Shown here one piece after another: positions 42,651 to 49,826 of a stretch of 64,000 nt of DNA (position 1 is its first letter; each line of letters opens with the position of its first letter). The notes under the pieces are model-generated. The model did not search any database and had not been told where the DNA came from. It worked only from the letters and a program-made list of their open reading frames with translations. The translations under genes and the position numbers were made by a program. The stretch lies in contig JABTUK010000001.1 of the NCBI GenBank assembly GCA_015075405.1, forward strand, positions 1,612,001 through 1,676,000, written 5' to 3'. This stretch comes from Anaerolineales bacterium (lineage in GTDB: Bacteria; Chloroflexota; Anaerolineae; 4572-78; J111).

Positions 42651-44125
42651 GTATCTACTCACCAGGCAAAGGCAGAGCGGGTGTGCCCATCAAAGGCTGA
42701 ATGGCGGCAAAGGCCGATACGCCCTTCAGGGCAGCGGTATCAATCACTGAAGCCAAAGCGGCATAGGTCTTGGCTCCCCATTCGGAGCGAAAACCACCGG
42801 TGACTTTGCGATGAACCACGGCCGGACGCAAGGCTCGCTCACTGACATTATTGGTCGGAGGGACATCGGTTCGATAAAGAAACACGAAGAGGTTCTGACG
42901 ATGTTTGTGGTAACGTCGCTGTAACTTAACGGCTTCAGGTTGAGACAGCGGTCGCTTTAACAACCAATCACAGAGTTGCTCCAGACGAGCGACCCGGTTT
43001 TGGAATTGGTCAGGTGGTAACTCCGTCCGTTGATGGTGCAAATGGATGGCTGCCCGGAACAAGGTCTGCATCGCGGTAGCCCACCACAGGAGGCAATAGC
43101 GGTCAACCACCGCTTGTAGGTTACGCAGTTGATGGGCCAGACATAACTGATGGCGTTTGGCTTTGGCTTTGAGTTGAGCGGGGAGGCAATCGCTGCCCCA
43201 CACCTCCACTTCGACCTCGCCCATGACTTGCTCAATAACCCCGCTGGCTCGACTGGCCTGGATGACGTGCAAGACGGCGGTCATGGTGCAGAAGACCCAG
43301 TGCCACCAGGTTCGTCCATCGCCCCGCGCTCCGGTTTCATCACTATTGACCACGCTGCTCTGTTGCACCCCTGCCTGGATGGTCGCCACTTCGGTCCCAG
43401 CGGCTTGGCCGGCCCGCTGCATCATCTGGTCAATCCCGCCTTGACTAAGGTCCACCCCATGCAGGTTCAGCATCGTCGCCTGGGTCCGTTCATAGCTCAT
43501 GTGCTGTTCTTGGCGATAGTAGACCACCATCGTTTCCAGCCGCGCCCCAAAACTGCGGTTCAGTTCCAGTCCGACCGGTGGTTCAGCCACATGACTTTGA
43601 CCACAACCAGGACAAGTAACGGCGTATTGCCGCACTTCGATGACCTGGGCTTTCGGTTCTGGAATTTCGGTGATCTGGGTCACATCGACTAACATCGCTA
43701 GGGCACTGGTTAAGTCCGTCTGACACCCCGGACACTCCGTCACCCGTAAGGGTACGATTTGGTCGGGCTCAGCCACAAAGCGGCGCTCATACTTCACATG
43801 ACCGGCAGGTGGTCCATGCTTACGCTTCGGACGGTTAGCCGGTTTATTCCGTTTCTGATCCCGTGAGGGCGGCTGAGACGAATTACTCGAACTCGTCGGC
43901 GGCTTTTGCAGCTTTTCTAACTTGACCCGCAAAGCTTCATTATCCGCTTGCAACTGGACGATCATGACCTGGAAGGTGGCCATCTGTTCAGCCTGAGCCA
44001 GCAACAAGCCGATCAGTTTTTCACGAGTGAGTTCTTCCAGGTTCGTTGGGATCATACCGCAGAGTATAGCACAGTTAGGCTTGTTTTTGGTAAAAACTAT
44101 CGTCGGTTAGTCGGTGAGTAGATAC
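42651..44125. mobile_element. IS66-family insertion sequence
   Basis: This 1475-bp element is bounded by 13-bp inverted repeats GTATCTACTCACC (42651-42663) and GGTGAGTAGATAC (44113-44125). It carries one transposase gene and no tnpA/tnpB helper genes. Flanking 8-mers (ACCCCATC left, CTAAATTT right) do not match, so the usual 8-bp target duplication is missing. Confidence 0.9.
42655..44055 (-). CDS. IS66-family transposase
   Basis: This 466-residue DDE transposase (TnpC type) has an N-terminal coiled coil (MIVQLQADNEALRVKLEKLQ), then a Ser/Lys-rich linker and a zinc-binding segment (ECPGCQTDL, CPGCGQSHV). The catalytic domain has VVNSDETGARGDGRTWWHW (first Asp), EVWGSDCLPAQLKAK and the late TNNVSERALRPAVVHRKVTG (Glu). 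The last 20 residues run to the very end of the element. It seems intact. Confidence 0.95.
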   Translation of the reverse strand: MIPTNLEELTREKLIGLLLAQAEQMATFQVMIVQLQADNEALRVKLEKLQKPPTSSSNSSQPPSRDQKRNKPANRPKRKHGPPAGHVKYERRFVAEPDQIVPLRVTECPGCQTDLTSALAMLVDVTQITEIPEPKAQVIEVRQYAVTCPGCGQSHVAEPPVGLELNRSFGARLETMVVYYRQEQHMSYERTQATMLNLHGVDLSQGGIDQMMQRAGQAAGTEVATIQAGVQQSSVVNSDETGARGDGRTWWHWVFCTMTAVLHVIQASRASGVIEQVMGEVEVEVWGSDCLPAQLKAKAKRHQLCLAHQLRNLQAVVDRYCLLWWATAMQTLFRAAIHLHHQRTELPPDQFQNRVARLEQLCDWLLKRPLSQPEAVKLQRRYHKHRQNLFVFLYRTDVPPTNNVSERALRPAVVHRKVTGGFRSEWGAKTYAALASVIDTAALKGVSAFAAIQPLMGTPALPLPGE

Positions 44126-44248
44126 CTAAATTTTGACCGTAATGTTAAATCTGTCAGTCAACCGGGTTCACGATCTACTATCCCGAATTTAATAAATAAT
44201 TAATGTGAGGTAAAATATCAAGTTCAATTACTTTGAAGGAGAAAAATG

Positions 44249-45247
44249 ATGGCAAAGATAGCAATTCACGGTTTTGGTCGGATTGGCCGCTCGACGCTGC
44301 GGGTGGCGCTGCAACGGGGTCTTTTTACCCCGGCAGCCATCTCGGACATCAAGGATTTACCCACGCTGGCGGCCCTCTTTGCGGTTGACTCCAACTATGG
44401 GCGCTGGCCTGAAGAGGTCAGGGTGGGCGAAAACGCCTTCAACATCGGGGGGCGGACAATTCCCTACTTCGATGTCGCTAAAGAACTGCCTGACTGGGGG
44501 GCATTGGGGGTTGATTTAGTCATAGACTGCACCGGCCGGGCCACTACCCGCCTAGGGGCGCAGGCTCACCTGGACCGGGGCGCCAAGCGAGTGCTGATCA
44601 GCGCGGCCAGCAAATCTTTGCAGGATGCCGATGCCGTTTTACTGGCCGGGATCAACCTGGACAGTTTTGACCCTGAGCGGCACAAAATCATCAGCATGGC
44701 CTCATGCACCACCAATGCCCTGGCCGCAGTGGTTAAGGTGGTGCTGGAAAACTGGGGCATCCAACACGGCTTCTTTTCGACGGTTCACGCCTACACCAAC
44801 ACCCAATCGCTGACCGACCAGCCGATGAAAGACCGGCGCGACTCCTGGGCGGCGGCGGAGAATATCATTCCCTCGTCGTCAGGGGCAGCCAAGGCGCTCA
44901 ACTTCATCTGGCCGGATTTGAAAGTGACCGGCAAGGCCTACCGGGTGCCGGTGCGCACCGGCAGTATTGTGGAACTCAATGCTGTCACCGAGCGGCCCAC
45001 CAGCCGGGATGAAGTCATCGCCGCGTTCCGCAGAGCGGCCAGCACTGAGCCGCTCAACGGTATCATGGACGTACTGGAGGAGGAATGGGCGTCCAGCCGT
45101 ATTGTTGGCGACCCGCACTCCTCGATTGTTGATCTGCCGCTGGTACAGGTTTACGCGGGCACGTTCATTTCGGTGGCCGCGTGGTACGACAACGAGTTGG
45201 GTTTTGCCAACCGCCTGGCCGAGGTGGCGCAGCGACTGGCGGGGTAG
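44249..45247 (+). CDS. gap: Glyceraldehyde-3-phosphate dehydrogenase, type I
   Basis: This enzyme of about 332 residues oxidises glyceraldehyde-3-phosphate with NAD+ and phosphate. Motifs are IAIHGFGRIGRSTLRVALQR (NAD loop), SMASCTTNALAAVVKVVLEN (catalytic Cys) and FSTVHAYTNTQSLTDQPMKD (His). A variant DRRDSWAAAENIIPSSSGAA replaces the usual RRGRAAAxNIIPTSTG, and WYDNELGFANRLAEV ends the enzyme. The second of two ATGs is seven bases behind GAAGGAG. The serine/aspartate substitution next to the catalytic region marks it as a divergent paralogue; a second, canonical gap elsewhere is possible. Confidence 0.93.
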   Translation: MAKIAIHGFGRIGRSTLRVALQRGLFTPAAISDIKDLPTLAALFAVDSNYGRWPEEVRVGENAFNIGGRTIPYFDVAKELPDWGALGVDLVIDCTGRATTRLGAQAHLDRGAKRVLISAASKSLQDADAVLLAGINLDSFDPERHKIISMASCTTNALAAVVKVVLENWGIQHGFFSTVHAYTNTQSLTDQPMKDRRDSWAAAENIIPSSSGAAKALNFIWPDLKVTGKAYRVPVRTGSIVELNAVTERPTSRDEVIAAFRRAASTEPLNGIMDVLEEEWASSRIVGDPHSSIVDLPLVQVYAGTFISVAAWYDNELGFANRLAEVAQRLAG

Positions 45248-45567
45248 AATGACAGATTAATAAAAAGTCAATCTCATTAAGTTAGGGCCGTAGCATAGGG
45301 CCTCGTGCCCGCCCACAAGGGGCTAAACTACACTAACTTAACGATATTGAGAGTGTTCGGAAGCCCCCACAGACACCCTTGCTGCCGACGCTCACCCGGC
45401 GATGAAGTCGCCGGGCTATGCCACAGCGCCCGATTAATCGGGCTAAAGCCGGGTTGACCCGGCGCGGTTCAGTAGCCCTGGCATTCATGCCGGGGCGGGC
45501 CAGCCAGACAAAGCAGTTTCCGAACGCTTTTGATATTGAATAAAAAGTAATCCGGCTGATTGAGGCA
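45248..45567. other. Gene-free spacer with two palindromic elements
   Basis: The stretch 45278-45343 is a palindrome with ends TTAAGTTAG / CTAACTTAA. The stretch 45342-45538 is a MITE-like element (listed separately). Nothing else is seen. Confidence 0.6.
45342..45538. mobile_element. MITE-like element, copy 2
   Basis: The imperfect terminal inverted repeats CGATATTGAGAGTGTTCGGA and TTCCGAACGCTTTTGATATT match at about 16 of 21 positions. The core CGCTCACCCGGCGATGAAG-TCGCCGGGC, GCCCGATTAATCGGGC and GCCCTGGCATTCATGCCGGG is the same hairpin chain as in 32231-32482. The ends differ between the two copies. Confidence 0.6.
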
Positions 45568-46263
45568 TCAGGTTTTGACGGTTTCGGTGTGAATAATACC
45601 GTCAAGCATAGTAATCACCCGGTCGGCAAAGTCGGCCATACGCGGATCGTGGGTCACATAAATCACCGTTTTGCGCTGTTCCTGGTTTAGTTGGCGGATC
45701 AGCCGCATCACCTCAAAGCCGGTTTCGGAGTCCAGATCGCCGGTCATCTCGTCGCCAATGATGATGGGTGGATCGTTGGCCAGCGCCCGCGCAATGGCGA
45801 CTCGTTGCTGCTGGCCGCCCGACAGCTCGCTGGGGTAGTGGTCCATCCGGTCGGCCAGACCCACCTGTTCCAACAGCAGGGTGGCGCGAACCTTGCGCTC
45901 TTTGCGCTTCAGTTTTTTGGCCAGCACCATCGGCGCTTCGACATTTTCAAAGGCGGTGAAGTTGTTGAGCAGGTTGAAGGTTTGGAAGATAAAGCCCAGC
46001 TTTTGCAGGCGCAGCCGGGCCACCTGCTCTTCTTTCATGGCTACCAGATTCTCGCCGTCAATCACAATATGGCCCCGGCCCGGCTCGTCCAACCCACCCA
46101 GCAGGTTGAGCAGCGTTGTTTTGCCGGAGCCGCTCGGCCCCATGAGGCACAACATTTCCCCTCGCGCCACGTCAATGGTTACGCCGCGCAGGGCCGGCAC
46201 CGCTTCTTTGCCCATTAAATAGCTTTTGTGGACGTTGTCCACCCTGATAATTGGATCAGACAT
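45568..46263 (-). CDS. ABC transporter ATP-binding protein (LolD/MacB-like)
   Basis: This 231-residue ATPase has Walker A LMGPSGSGKTTLLNLLGG, Q-loop ...KLGFIFQTFNLL, signature YPSELSGGQQQRVAIARAL and Walker B PPIIIGDEMTGDLDSETG. The usual DEPTGxLD is changed to DEMTGDLD, but the catalytic Glu is retained. The H-loop is VIYVTHDPRM. The type acts with FtsX-like permeases (lipoprotein release, macrolide efflux or antimicrobial peptide export). No permease gene is adjacent, so its partner is elsewhere. Confidence 0.93.
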   Translation of the reverse strand: MSDPIIRVDNVHKSYLMGKEAVPALRGVTIDVARGEMLCLMGPSGSGKTTLLNLLGGLDEPGRGHIVIDGENLVAMKEEQVARLRLQKLGFIFQTFNLLNNFTAFENVEAPMVLAKKLKRKERKVRATLLLEQVGLADRMDHYPSELSGGQQQRVAIARALANDPPIIIGDEMTGDLDSETGFEVMRLIRQLNQEQRKTVIYVTHDPRMADFADRVITMLDGIIHTETVKT

Positions 46264-46386
46264 ATTTACGATTTACGATTTTGGATTTACGATTTACGAT
46301 TAGATTTTCGATTTTATGATACGTGATGCGTGATGCGTGAGGATTTATGTGATAAGTCATTACGTTTTACGCTTTACGCTTTACGC
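46262..46386. repeat. Two word-repeat palindromes (TTTACGATT; GATACGTGATGCG words)
   Basis: TTACGATTTACGATTTTGG runs come first, then GATACGTGATGCGTGATGCG on the left of a second palindrome with CATTACGTTTTACGCTTTACG on the right. The right part covers the last codon of the MazG-like gene. The GATGCG word is shared with 10548 and 53232. Confidence 0.75.
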
Positions 46387-46725
46387 CCCACGCTTCACCG
46401 GGTACTTTGTCGCGTTTTTGGCTAATTTGTTAAAAATTATTTCCGCCACATCATACTCCAAAACATCGGCCAGGCTGAGACAGTAGATCAATACATCGGC
46501 CAACTCTTCGGCGATGGCCTGCCGGGCGGCCGGGTCGGTTTGAGCCAGAATTGTGGCTTCGTCGGTGGTCAACCACTGGAAATGTTCCATCAACTCCGCC
46601 GCCTCGATGGCGATAGACATGCTCAGATTTTTGGGCGAGTGAAACTGCCGCCAATTGCGGGCATCTCTAAACTCGCGCACCGCCTGCTGAAGGGCGGCGA
46701 GGGAAGAACTGGGTGGGAGAGTCAT
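46381..46725 (-). CDS. MazG-like nucleotide pyrophosphohydrolase
   Basis: This all-helical NTP pyrophosphohydrolase of 114 residues is of the RS21-C6/dCTPase type. LSMSIAIEAAELMEHFQW carries the EAAExxE metal-binding motif near residue 40, with a second acidic site at IAEELADVLIYCLSLADVL (ExxD). The ending NATKYPVKR is typical. It would clean modified or excess dNTPs. The ATG at 46725 fits an AAGG site better than the GTG at 46740. Confidence 0.92.
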   Translation of the reverse strand: MTLPPSSSLAALQQAVREFRDARNWRQFHSPKNLSMSIAIEAAELMEHFQWLTTDEATILAQTDPAARQAIAEELADVLIYCLSLADVLEYDVAEIIFNKLAKNATKYPVKRGA

Positions 46726-46740
46726 AGTTACCTTGATCAC

Positions 46741-46808
46741 TAGAGAATTTGCGAATGGTGAATGGCGAATGATGATTCTGATTCGCCATTCGCCTATTCG
46801 CCATTCCT
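46741..46808. repeat. Word-repeat palindrome (GCGAATGG / ATTCGCC words)
   Basis: GCGAATGGTGAATGGCGAAT on the left pairs with ATTCGCCATTCGCC on the right. It overlaps the last two codons and stop of the MFS gene. Confidence 0.85.
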
Positions 46809-48110
46809 TTCTTCCTTATCCTGTATCCTCAACACCACCACACTGCTGCCCACAAAAAAGAGCGCGGCCAGGCCAAAGACCACTGAATAACCCACAGTGG
46901 TGGTGGCGGTCAGGTTATTCAAGCCGTCAATCAGCGGCCCGCCCAACCGCCCGCTGATACTGCCGATAACAGTAGCGATATTAGCCAGACCCAGGTAGAG
47001 TGCGCTCTCCTCTTTGGGGACAATATCGGTGGCCAAGGCCCAACTGGCGCTGGCAAAAATACCGGCTCCGGCGGCGATAAAGCCCCCGGCCACAAAAAGC
47101 AGATTGACCTCTCGCGTGAAGATAAACAAAATGGCTCCGGTGGCCGCCAGCAGCCCGGCGACGACTAGCAGCGGGCGGCGGCCAATCCGGTCGGCAATGG
47201 CCCCGGCAGGCAGGACGAATAAAAAGACGCCCGCGCCCAAGACCAGGATGACCTGGCTGCTCAACGCCTGGGTTTCGGCGGGCGACAGGCCCAGCACATC
47301 TTCCAGGTAGTTGAGCAGAAAGGTGCGGATGGAGATAACTGCCGCCCAGAACAGCAGGCGGTTAGCCATCCACCAGGGAAAGGCCGGGGGCAGGTGGCTG
47401 AGGTTGAGTTTGAGCAGGGCCAGGGGACTGTCGAAGCGGGCTGAGAAGATTTCGGCGGCAGGGGCTGGTGTTTTCAAGAGGCGGCCGGTCAGCCATAGAA
47501 TGAGCCAGAGCAACCCGATTACCGCCAGTGGCGCGGCCCATAAATGCCCCCTGGACAGGGCCCACCCGGCCAGACCCACCCCGATGACCCCTCCAATCGC
47601 TTCCAGCACCGTTTTAAGGCCGGCCATTGTGCCATGCTGCGCCGCCGGCACCCGGTCGGGGACCAGTGCCTGCCAGGGACCTTGAACAGTGTTGGAACTC
47701 AGGGAAACCAGAGCCACTGTCAACAGGAGCAGCCCCAGACTGTCGGCGGACACGACCAGGGCCAACGCCAGGGTCAGGCCGGTCACGCCGGCCAGCAGAA
47801 AAGGCAAACGCCGGCCCCAGCGAGTCTGGCTGCGGTCGCTCCACTGGCCGATGAGCGGTTGGGCAAATAGGGCCACCAGCAAGGTGGTGATGGTGATCAA
47901 GCTGAGGGTACTGTTTTTGAGGGCCGGTGGCGCTAACAGCCGGACTTTTTCGGTGTAGATAAAAGGGTCGAGAATATTGAACGCGGCGGTCAGCCCCAAG
48001 CCAAACAGCCCCAGCCCGATCAAAAAGGGCAGGCTGCGGGTTTCGGGGGCAGGGACGGCGGTGGTGTCCGGTTGAGTTGAGATAGCTGAGGTCCGGTTGA
48101 TGATTTCCAT
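46794..48110 (-). CDS. MFS transporter
   Basis: This membrane transporter of about 438 residues has 12 predicted helices. The loop motif is LIGQWSDRSQTRWGRRLPFL, as in sugar-proton (GPH/SLC45-like) carriers; the second-half counterpart is PAGAIADRIGRRPLLVVAG. The N-terminus is polar (RTSAISTQPDTTAVPAPETR). The ATG at 48110 is preferred to one nine codons upstream, because an extended -10 (TGCTACAAT) lies right before it. The last residues (NGE) come from the palindrome downstream. Substrate is unknown. Confidence 0.87.
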   Translation of the reverse strand: MEIINRTSAISTQPDTTAVPAPETRSLPFLIGLGLFGLGLTAAFNILDPFIYTEKVRLLAPPALKNSTLSLITITTLLVALFAQPLIGQWSDRSQTRWGRRLPFLLAGVTGLTLALALVVSADSLGLLLLTVALVSLSSNTVQGPWQALVPDRVPAAQHGTMAGLKTVLEAIGGVIGVGLAGWALSRGHLWAAPLAVIGLLWLILWLTGRLLKTPAPAAEIFSARFDSPLALLKLNLSHLPPAFPWWMANRLLFWAAVISIRTFLLNYLEDVLGLSPAETQALSSQVILVLGAGVFLFVLPAGAIADRIGRRPLLVVAGLLAATGAILFIFTREVNLLFVAGGFIAAGAGIFASASWALATDIVPKEESALYLGLANIATVIGSISGRLGGPLIDGLNNLTATTTVGYSVVFGLAALFFVGSSVVVLRIQDKEERNGE

Positions 48111-48202
48111 AGCGAAGCAGAGGGATTGTAGCACAAAAGGTAGGAGATAAAAACCCCAGGCTGTTGGCGCTCAATCGGGCGCGGACCAAAGAAAGCCCTA
48201 AT

Positions 48203-48574
48203 TTATAACAGTAACAACAGTGCTGCGCCGCCGCTTAAAAGAAGGGGGCTAACCTGCACCGTATCTTCCAATTCTACCCAACCGATCGCCTCTGTCCCAG
48301 CCTGATAAACTTTATACTGTCTCCCTTCGCGGCGTAAAAGACCTACAAAACGGGTCCAATTCCGGTAAACTTTATAAGTTTCGCCTTCCAACTTGACCCG
48401 GCCCACAGACTCGGTGCCGGCCCGATAGACAGCATAATAATCCCCTTCCTGTTCTACCCGGCCTACAAACTCCGTCCAACCTCGGTAAATATTAAAATAT
48501 CCACCTTCTTGTTCAATGTGACCGACAAACTCCGCCAAACCGTTGTAAACTCTACCGCTTGCTTGTTTTGCCAT
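48203..48574 (-). CDS. Small protein of five 20-residue repeats with hydrophobic C-terminal tail
   Basis: This 123-residue protein is made of five tandem 20-residue repeats, e.g. IYRGWTEFVGRVEQEGDYYA and VYRAGTESVGRVKLEGETYK. The consensus is VYRxxTExVGRVExEGxYYx. Each unit probably forms a beta hairpin, so the whole should be a small beta solenoid or propeller-like sheet. The last 15 residues (SPLLLSGGAALLLLL) are a hydrophobic tail that could anchor it in the membrane. The ATG at 48574 has AGAAGG upstream and lies 13 bases after carD, implying co-transcription. I know no named family. Confidence 0.8.
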   Translation of the reverse strand: MAKQASGRVYNGLAEFVGHIEQEGGYFNIYRGWTEFVGRVEQEGDYYAVYRAGTESVGRVKLEGETYKVYRNWTRFVGLLRREGRQYKVYQAGTEAIGWVELEDTVQVSPLLLSGGAALLLLL

Positions 48575-48587
48575 GCTAACCTTCTGC

Positions 48588-49073
48588 TTACCGGCCGGCC
48601 AGCAGTAAAGAGTCAATCTCTTTGATGGCCTCAGTGGTGGAGATGCCAGCCGCCGTTGCCCATTCTTGATAAAGGCTCTGCCGCGTTTTTTGGAGCAGGG
48701 CTGTATCGGTCTGGCCCAACGGCTTACGCCAACCCCAGGCAGTTAAGTCTCGCACTATTTCACAGACTTCCTGGAACGAGCCTTGTTTCAAGCGGCTGAC
48801 CAGGTTCAGATGTCGCCGGTGATGATTTTTCTCCAGAGGAACTGGCTGGCTCTTTAACAAGTTGCGATAATGGTCCAGATCACTCTTGGCCGTAACCAGG
48901 CGCAGCCCGTTGGTCTCTTCTGCTTTTACCGGCAGCCAGACTGTGCGCTTTTCCAGGATGATTTTATAGTACAAGTGCGCCTCTTTCTCGGAAAATCCTT
49001 TTTCCTCAATCTCGGCAATGCGTCCTATCCCGTAGGTGGGATGCACAATGAGGTCATCAACTTTGAATGGCAT
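48588..49073 (-). CDS. CarD/CdnL-type RNA polymerase-binding regulator
   Basis: This 161-residue protein has an N-terminal CarD_CdnL_TRCF Tudor-like domain (FKVDDLIVHPTYGIGRIAEI, YYKIILEKRTVWLPVKAEE) that contacts the RNA polymerase beta subunit. The helical C-terminal domain (NHHRRHLNLVSRLKQGSFQE, LTAWGWRKPLGQTD, LYQEWATAAGISTTEAIKEI) contacts promoter DNA. Such proteins stabilise open complexes at rRNA and other promoters. AAGGAGC is well placed before the ATG. It leads a two-gene unit with the 20-residue-repeat protein. Confidence 0.93.
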   Translation of the reverse strand: MPFKVDDLIVHPTYGIGRIAEIEEKGFSEKEAHLYYKIILEKRTVWLPVKAEETNGLRLVTAKSDLDHYRNLLKSQPVPLEKNHHRRHLNLVSRLKQGSFQEVCEIVRDLTAWGWRKPLGQTDTALLQKTRQSLYQEWATAAGISTTEAIKEIDSLLLAGR

Positions 49074-49124
49074 GCGTTGCTCCTTTATGCAATCATATTA
49101 CCGGCACGGTTAAATTCGCCCCGC

Positions 49125-49222
49125 ATGTCATTTCGAGGCTGAAAGCCGAGAAATCTTCGAGACCGTTGTTTGCTCACCGTGGATGAGAGATTTCTGGCTC
49201 CTAACGTCGCTCGAAATGACAT
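49125..49222. repeat. Palindromic repeat with ends ATGTCATTTCGAG / CTCGAAATGACAT
   Basis: Thirteen-base terminal inverted repeats enclose a GAGAAATCTTCGAGACCG-type middle. I recognise this as a very widespread bacterial intergenic repeat. Confidence 0.85.
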
Positions 49223-49260
49223 AGCTGAGCAGTTACCTTTCATTCCAGTCAATATTTTAT

Positions 49261-49300
49261 AAAAAAACAAAAAGCGCAGGGAAACCCTACGCTTTTCTGG
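49261..49300 (-). terminator. Intrinsic terminator of the cold-shock gene
   Basis: Minus strand: AAAAGCGTAGGG TTT CCCTGCGCTTTT with one G-U pair, followed by TGTTTTTTT. It lies 30 bases after the csp stop. Confidence 0.85.
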
Positions 49301-49325
49301 TCATTGAATATAAAAACTAAGGGGA

Positions 49326-49535
49326 TTAACGGGCAACCACGTTAGTTGCCTGTAATCCCTTGGGGCCGCGTTCAACGGTAAACTCAACCCGCTGACCTTC
49401 ATCTAAGGTGCGAAAGCCTTCGGCCTGGAGCGCTGAGAAATGGACAAAGACATCTTCGCCATTCTCGCGGGAAATAAAGCCGTAGCCCTTTCCAGCGTTG
49501 AACCACTTGACCGTGCCCTGAACTCGTTCAGACAT
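49326..49535 (-). CDS. cspA: Cold-shock protein (CspA family)
   Basis: This 69-residue single-stranded nucleic-acid-binding beta-barrel acts as an RNA chaperone. Both RNP motifs are present: [12 protein letters not shown] (RNP1) and [10 protein letters not shown] (RNP2). It ends [17 protein letters not shown] stands 13 bases before the ATG. It has its own near-consensus promoter, a leader of about 137 bases and a terminator, the usual arrangement for a highly expressed csp gene. Confidence 0.96.
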   Translation of the reverse strand: MSERVQGTVKWFNAGKGYGFISRENGEDVFVHFSALQAEGFRTLDEGQRVEFTVERGPKGLQATNVVAR

Positions 49536-49672
49536 AATAATTTTGTTACTCCTTCATTAAATATTGAAAAATAGATATAGGTCAAAGAGGTTCACCATCG
49601 GAAAAATAAATGACCGCCAAAAAAACCTGGCGGCCGTTGCAAAACCGAACAGATAATTTCTTCTTCCTAAAC
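49536..49672 (-). promoter_or_regulatory. Long 5' leader of cspA with hairpin
   Basis: The predicted leader holds a stem GGCCGCC / GGCGGUC with loop AGGUUUUUUU at 49608-49637, and a U-rich stretch beyond it. By analogy with other csp mRNAs it may fold as a thermosensor; I cannot compute this. Confidence 0.45.
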
Positions 49673-49679
49673 AGAAGAG

Positions 49680-49708
49680 ATTATACCCGCTTTTTACCCT
49701 TACGTCAA
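49680..49708 (-). promoter_or_regulatory. cspA promoter
   Basis: Minus strand: TTGACG (49703-49708), exactly 17 bases, TATAAT (49680-49685). It is almost the full sigma-70 consensus. Confidence 0.88.
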
Positions 49709-49726
49709 TTTCGATAACTCAAATGC

Positions 49727-49755
49727 TTGGCGATACCTTTTCAGGGGGGTATAAT
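49727..49755 (+). promoter_or_regulatory. Promoter of the NfeD-type gene
   Basis: TTGGCG (49727-49732), 17 bases, TATAAT (49750-49755). It is divergent from, and 19 bases away from, the cspA promoter. Confidence 0.82.
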
Positions 49756-49826
49756 ATGTGTGGAAGATTATTATTGGGTAAATTTCAGGCTGAGGCAAAA
49801 CATAGCCTCAATGAGGAGGTGAGACA

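Noticed and set aside
42651..42803. Continuation of the MalT-type ORF to 42803
   Set aside because: The frame past 42650 is IS66 end sequence read by chance, not regulator sequence.
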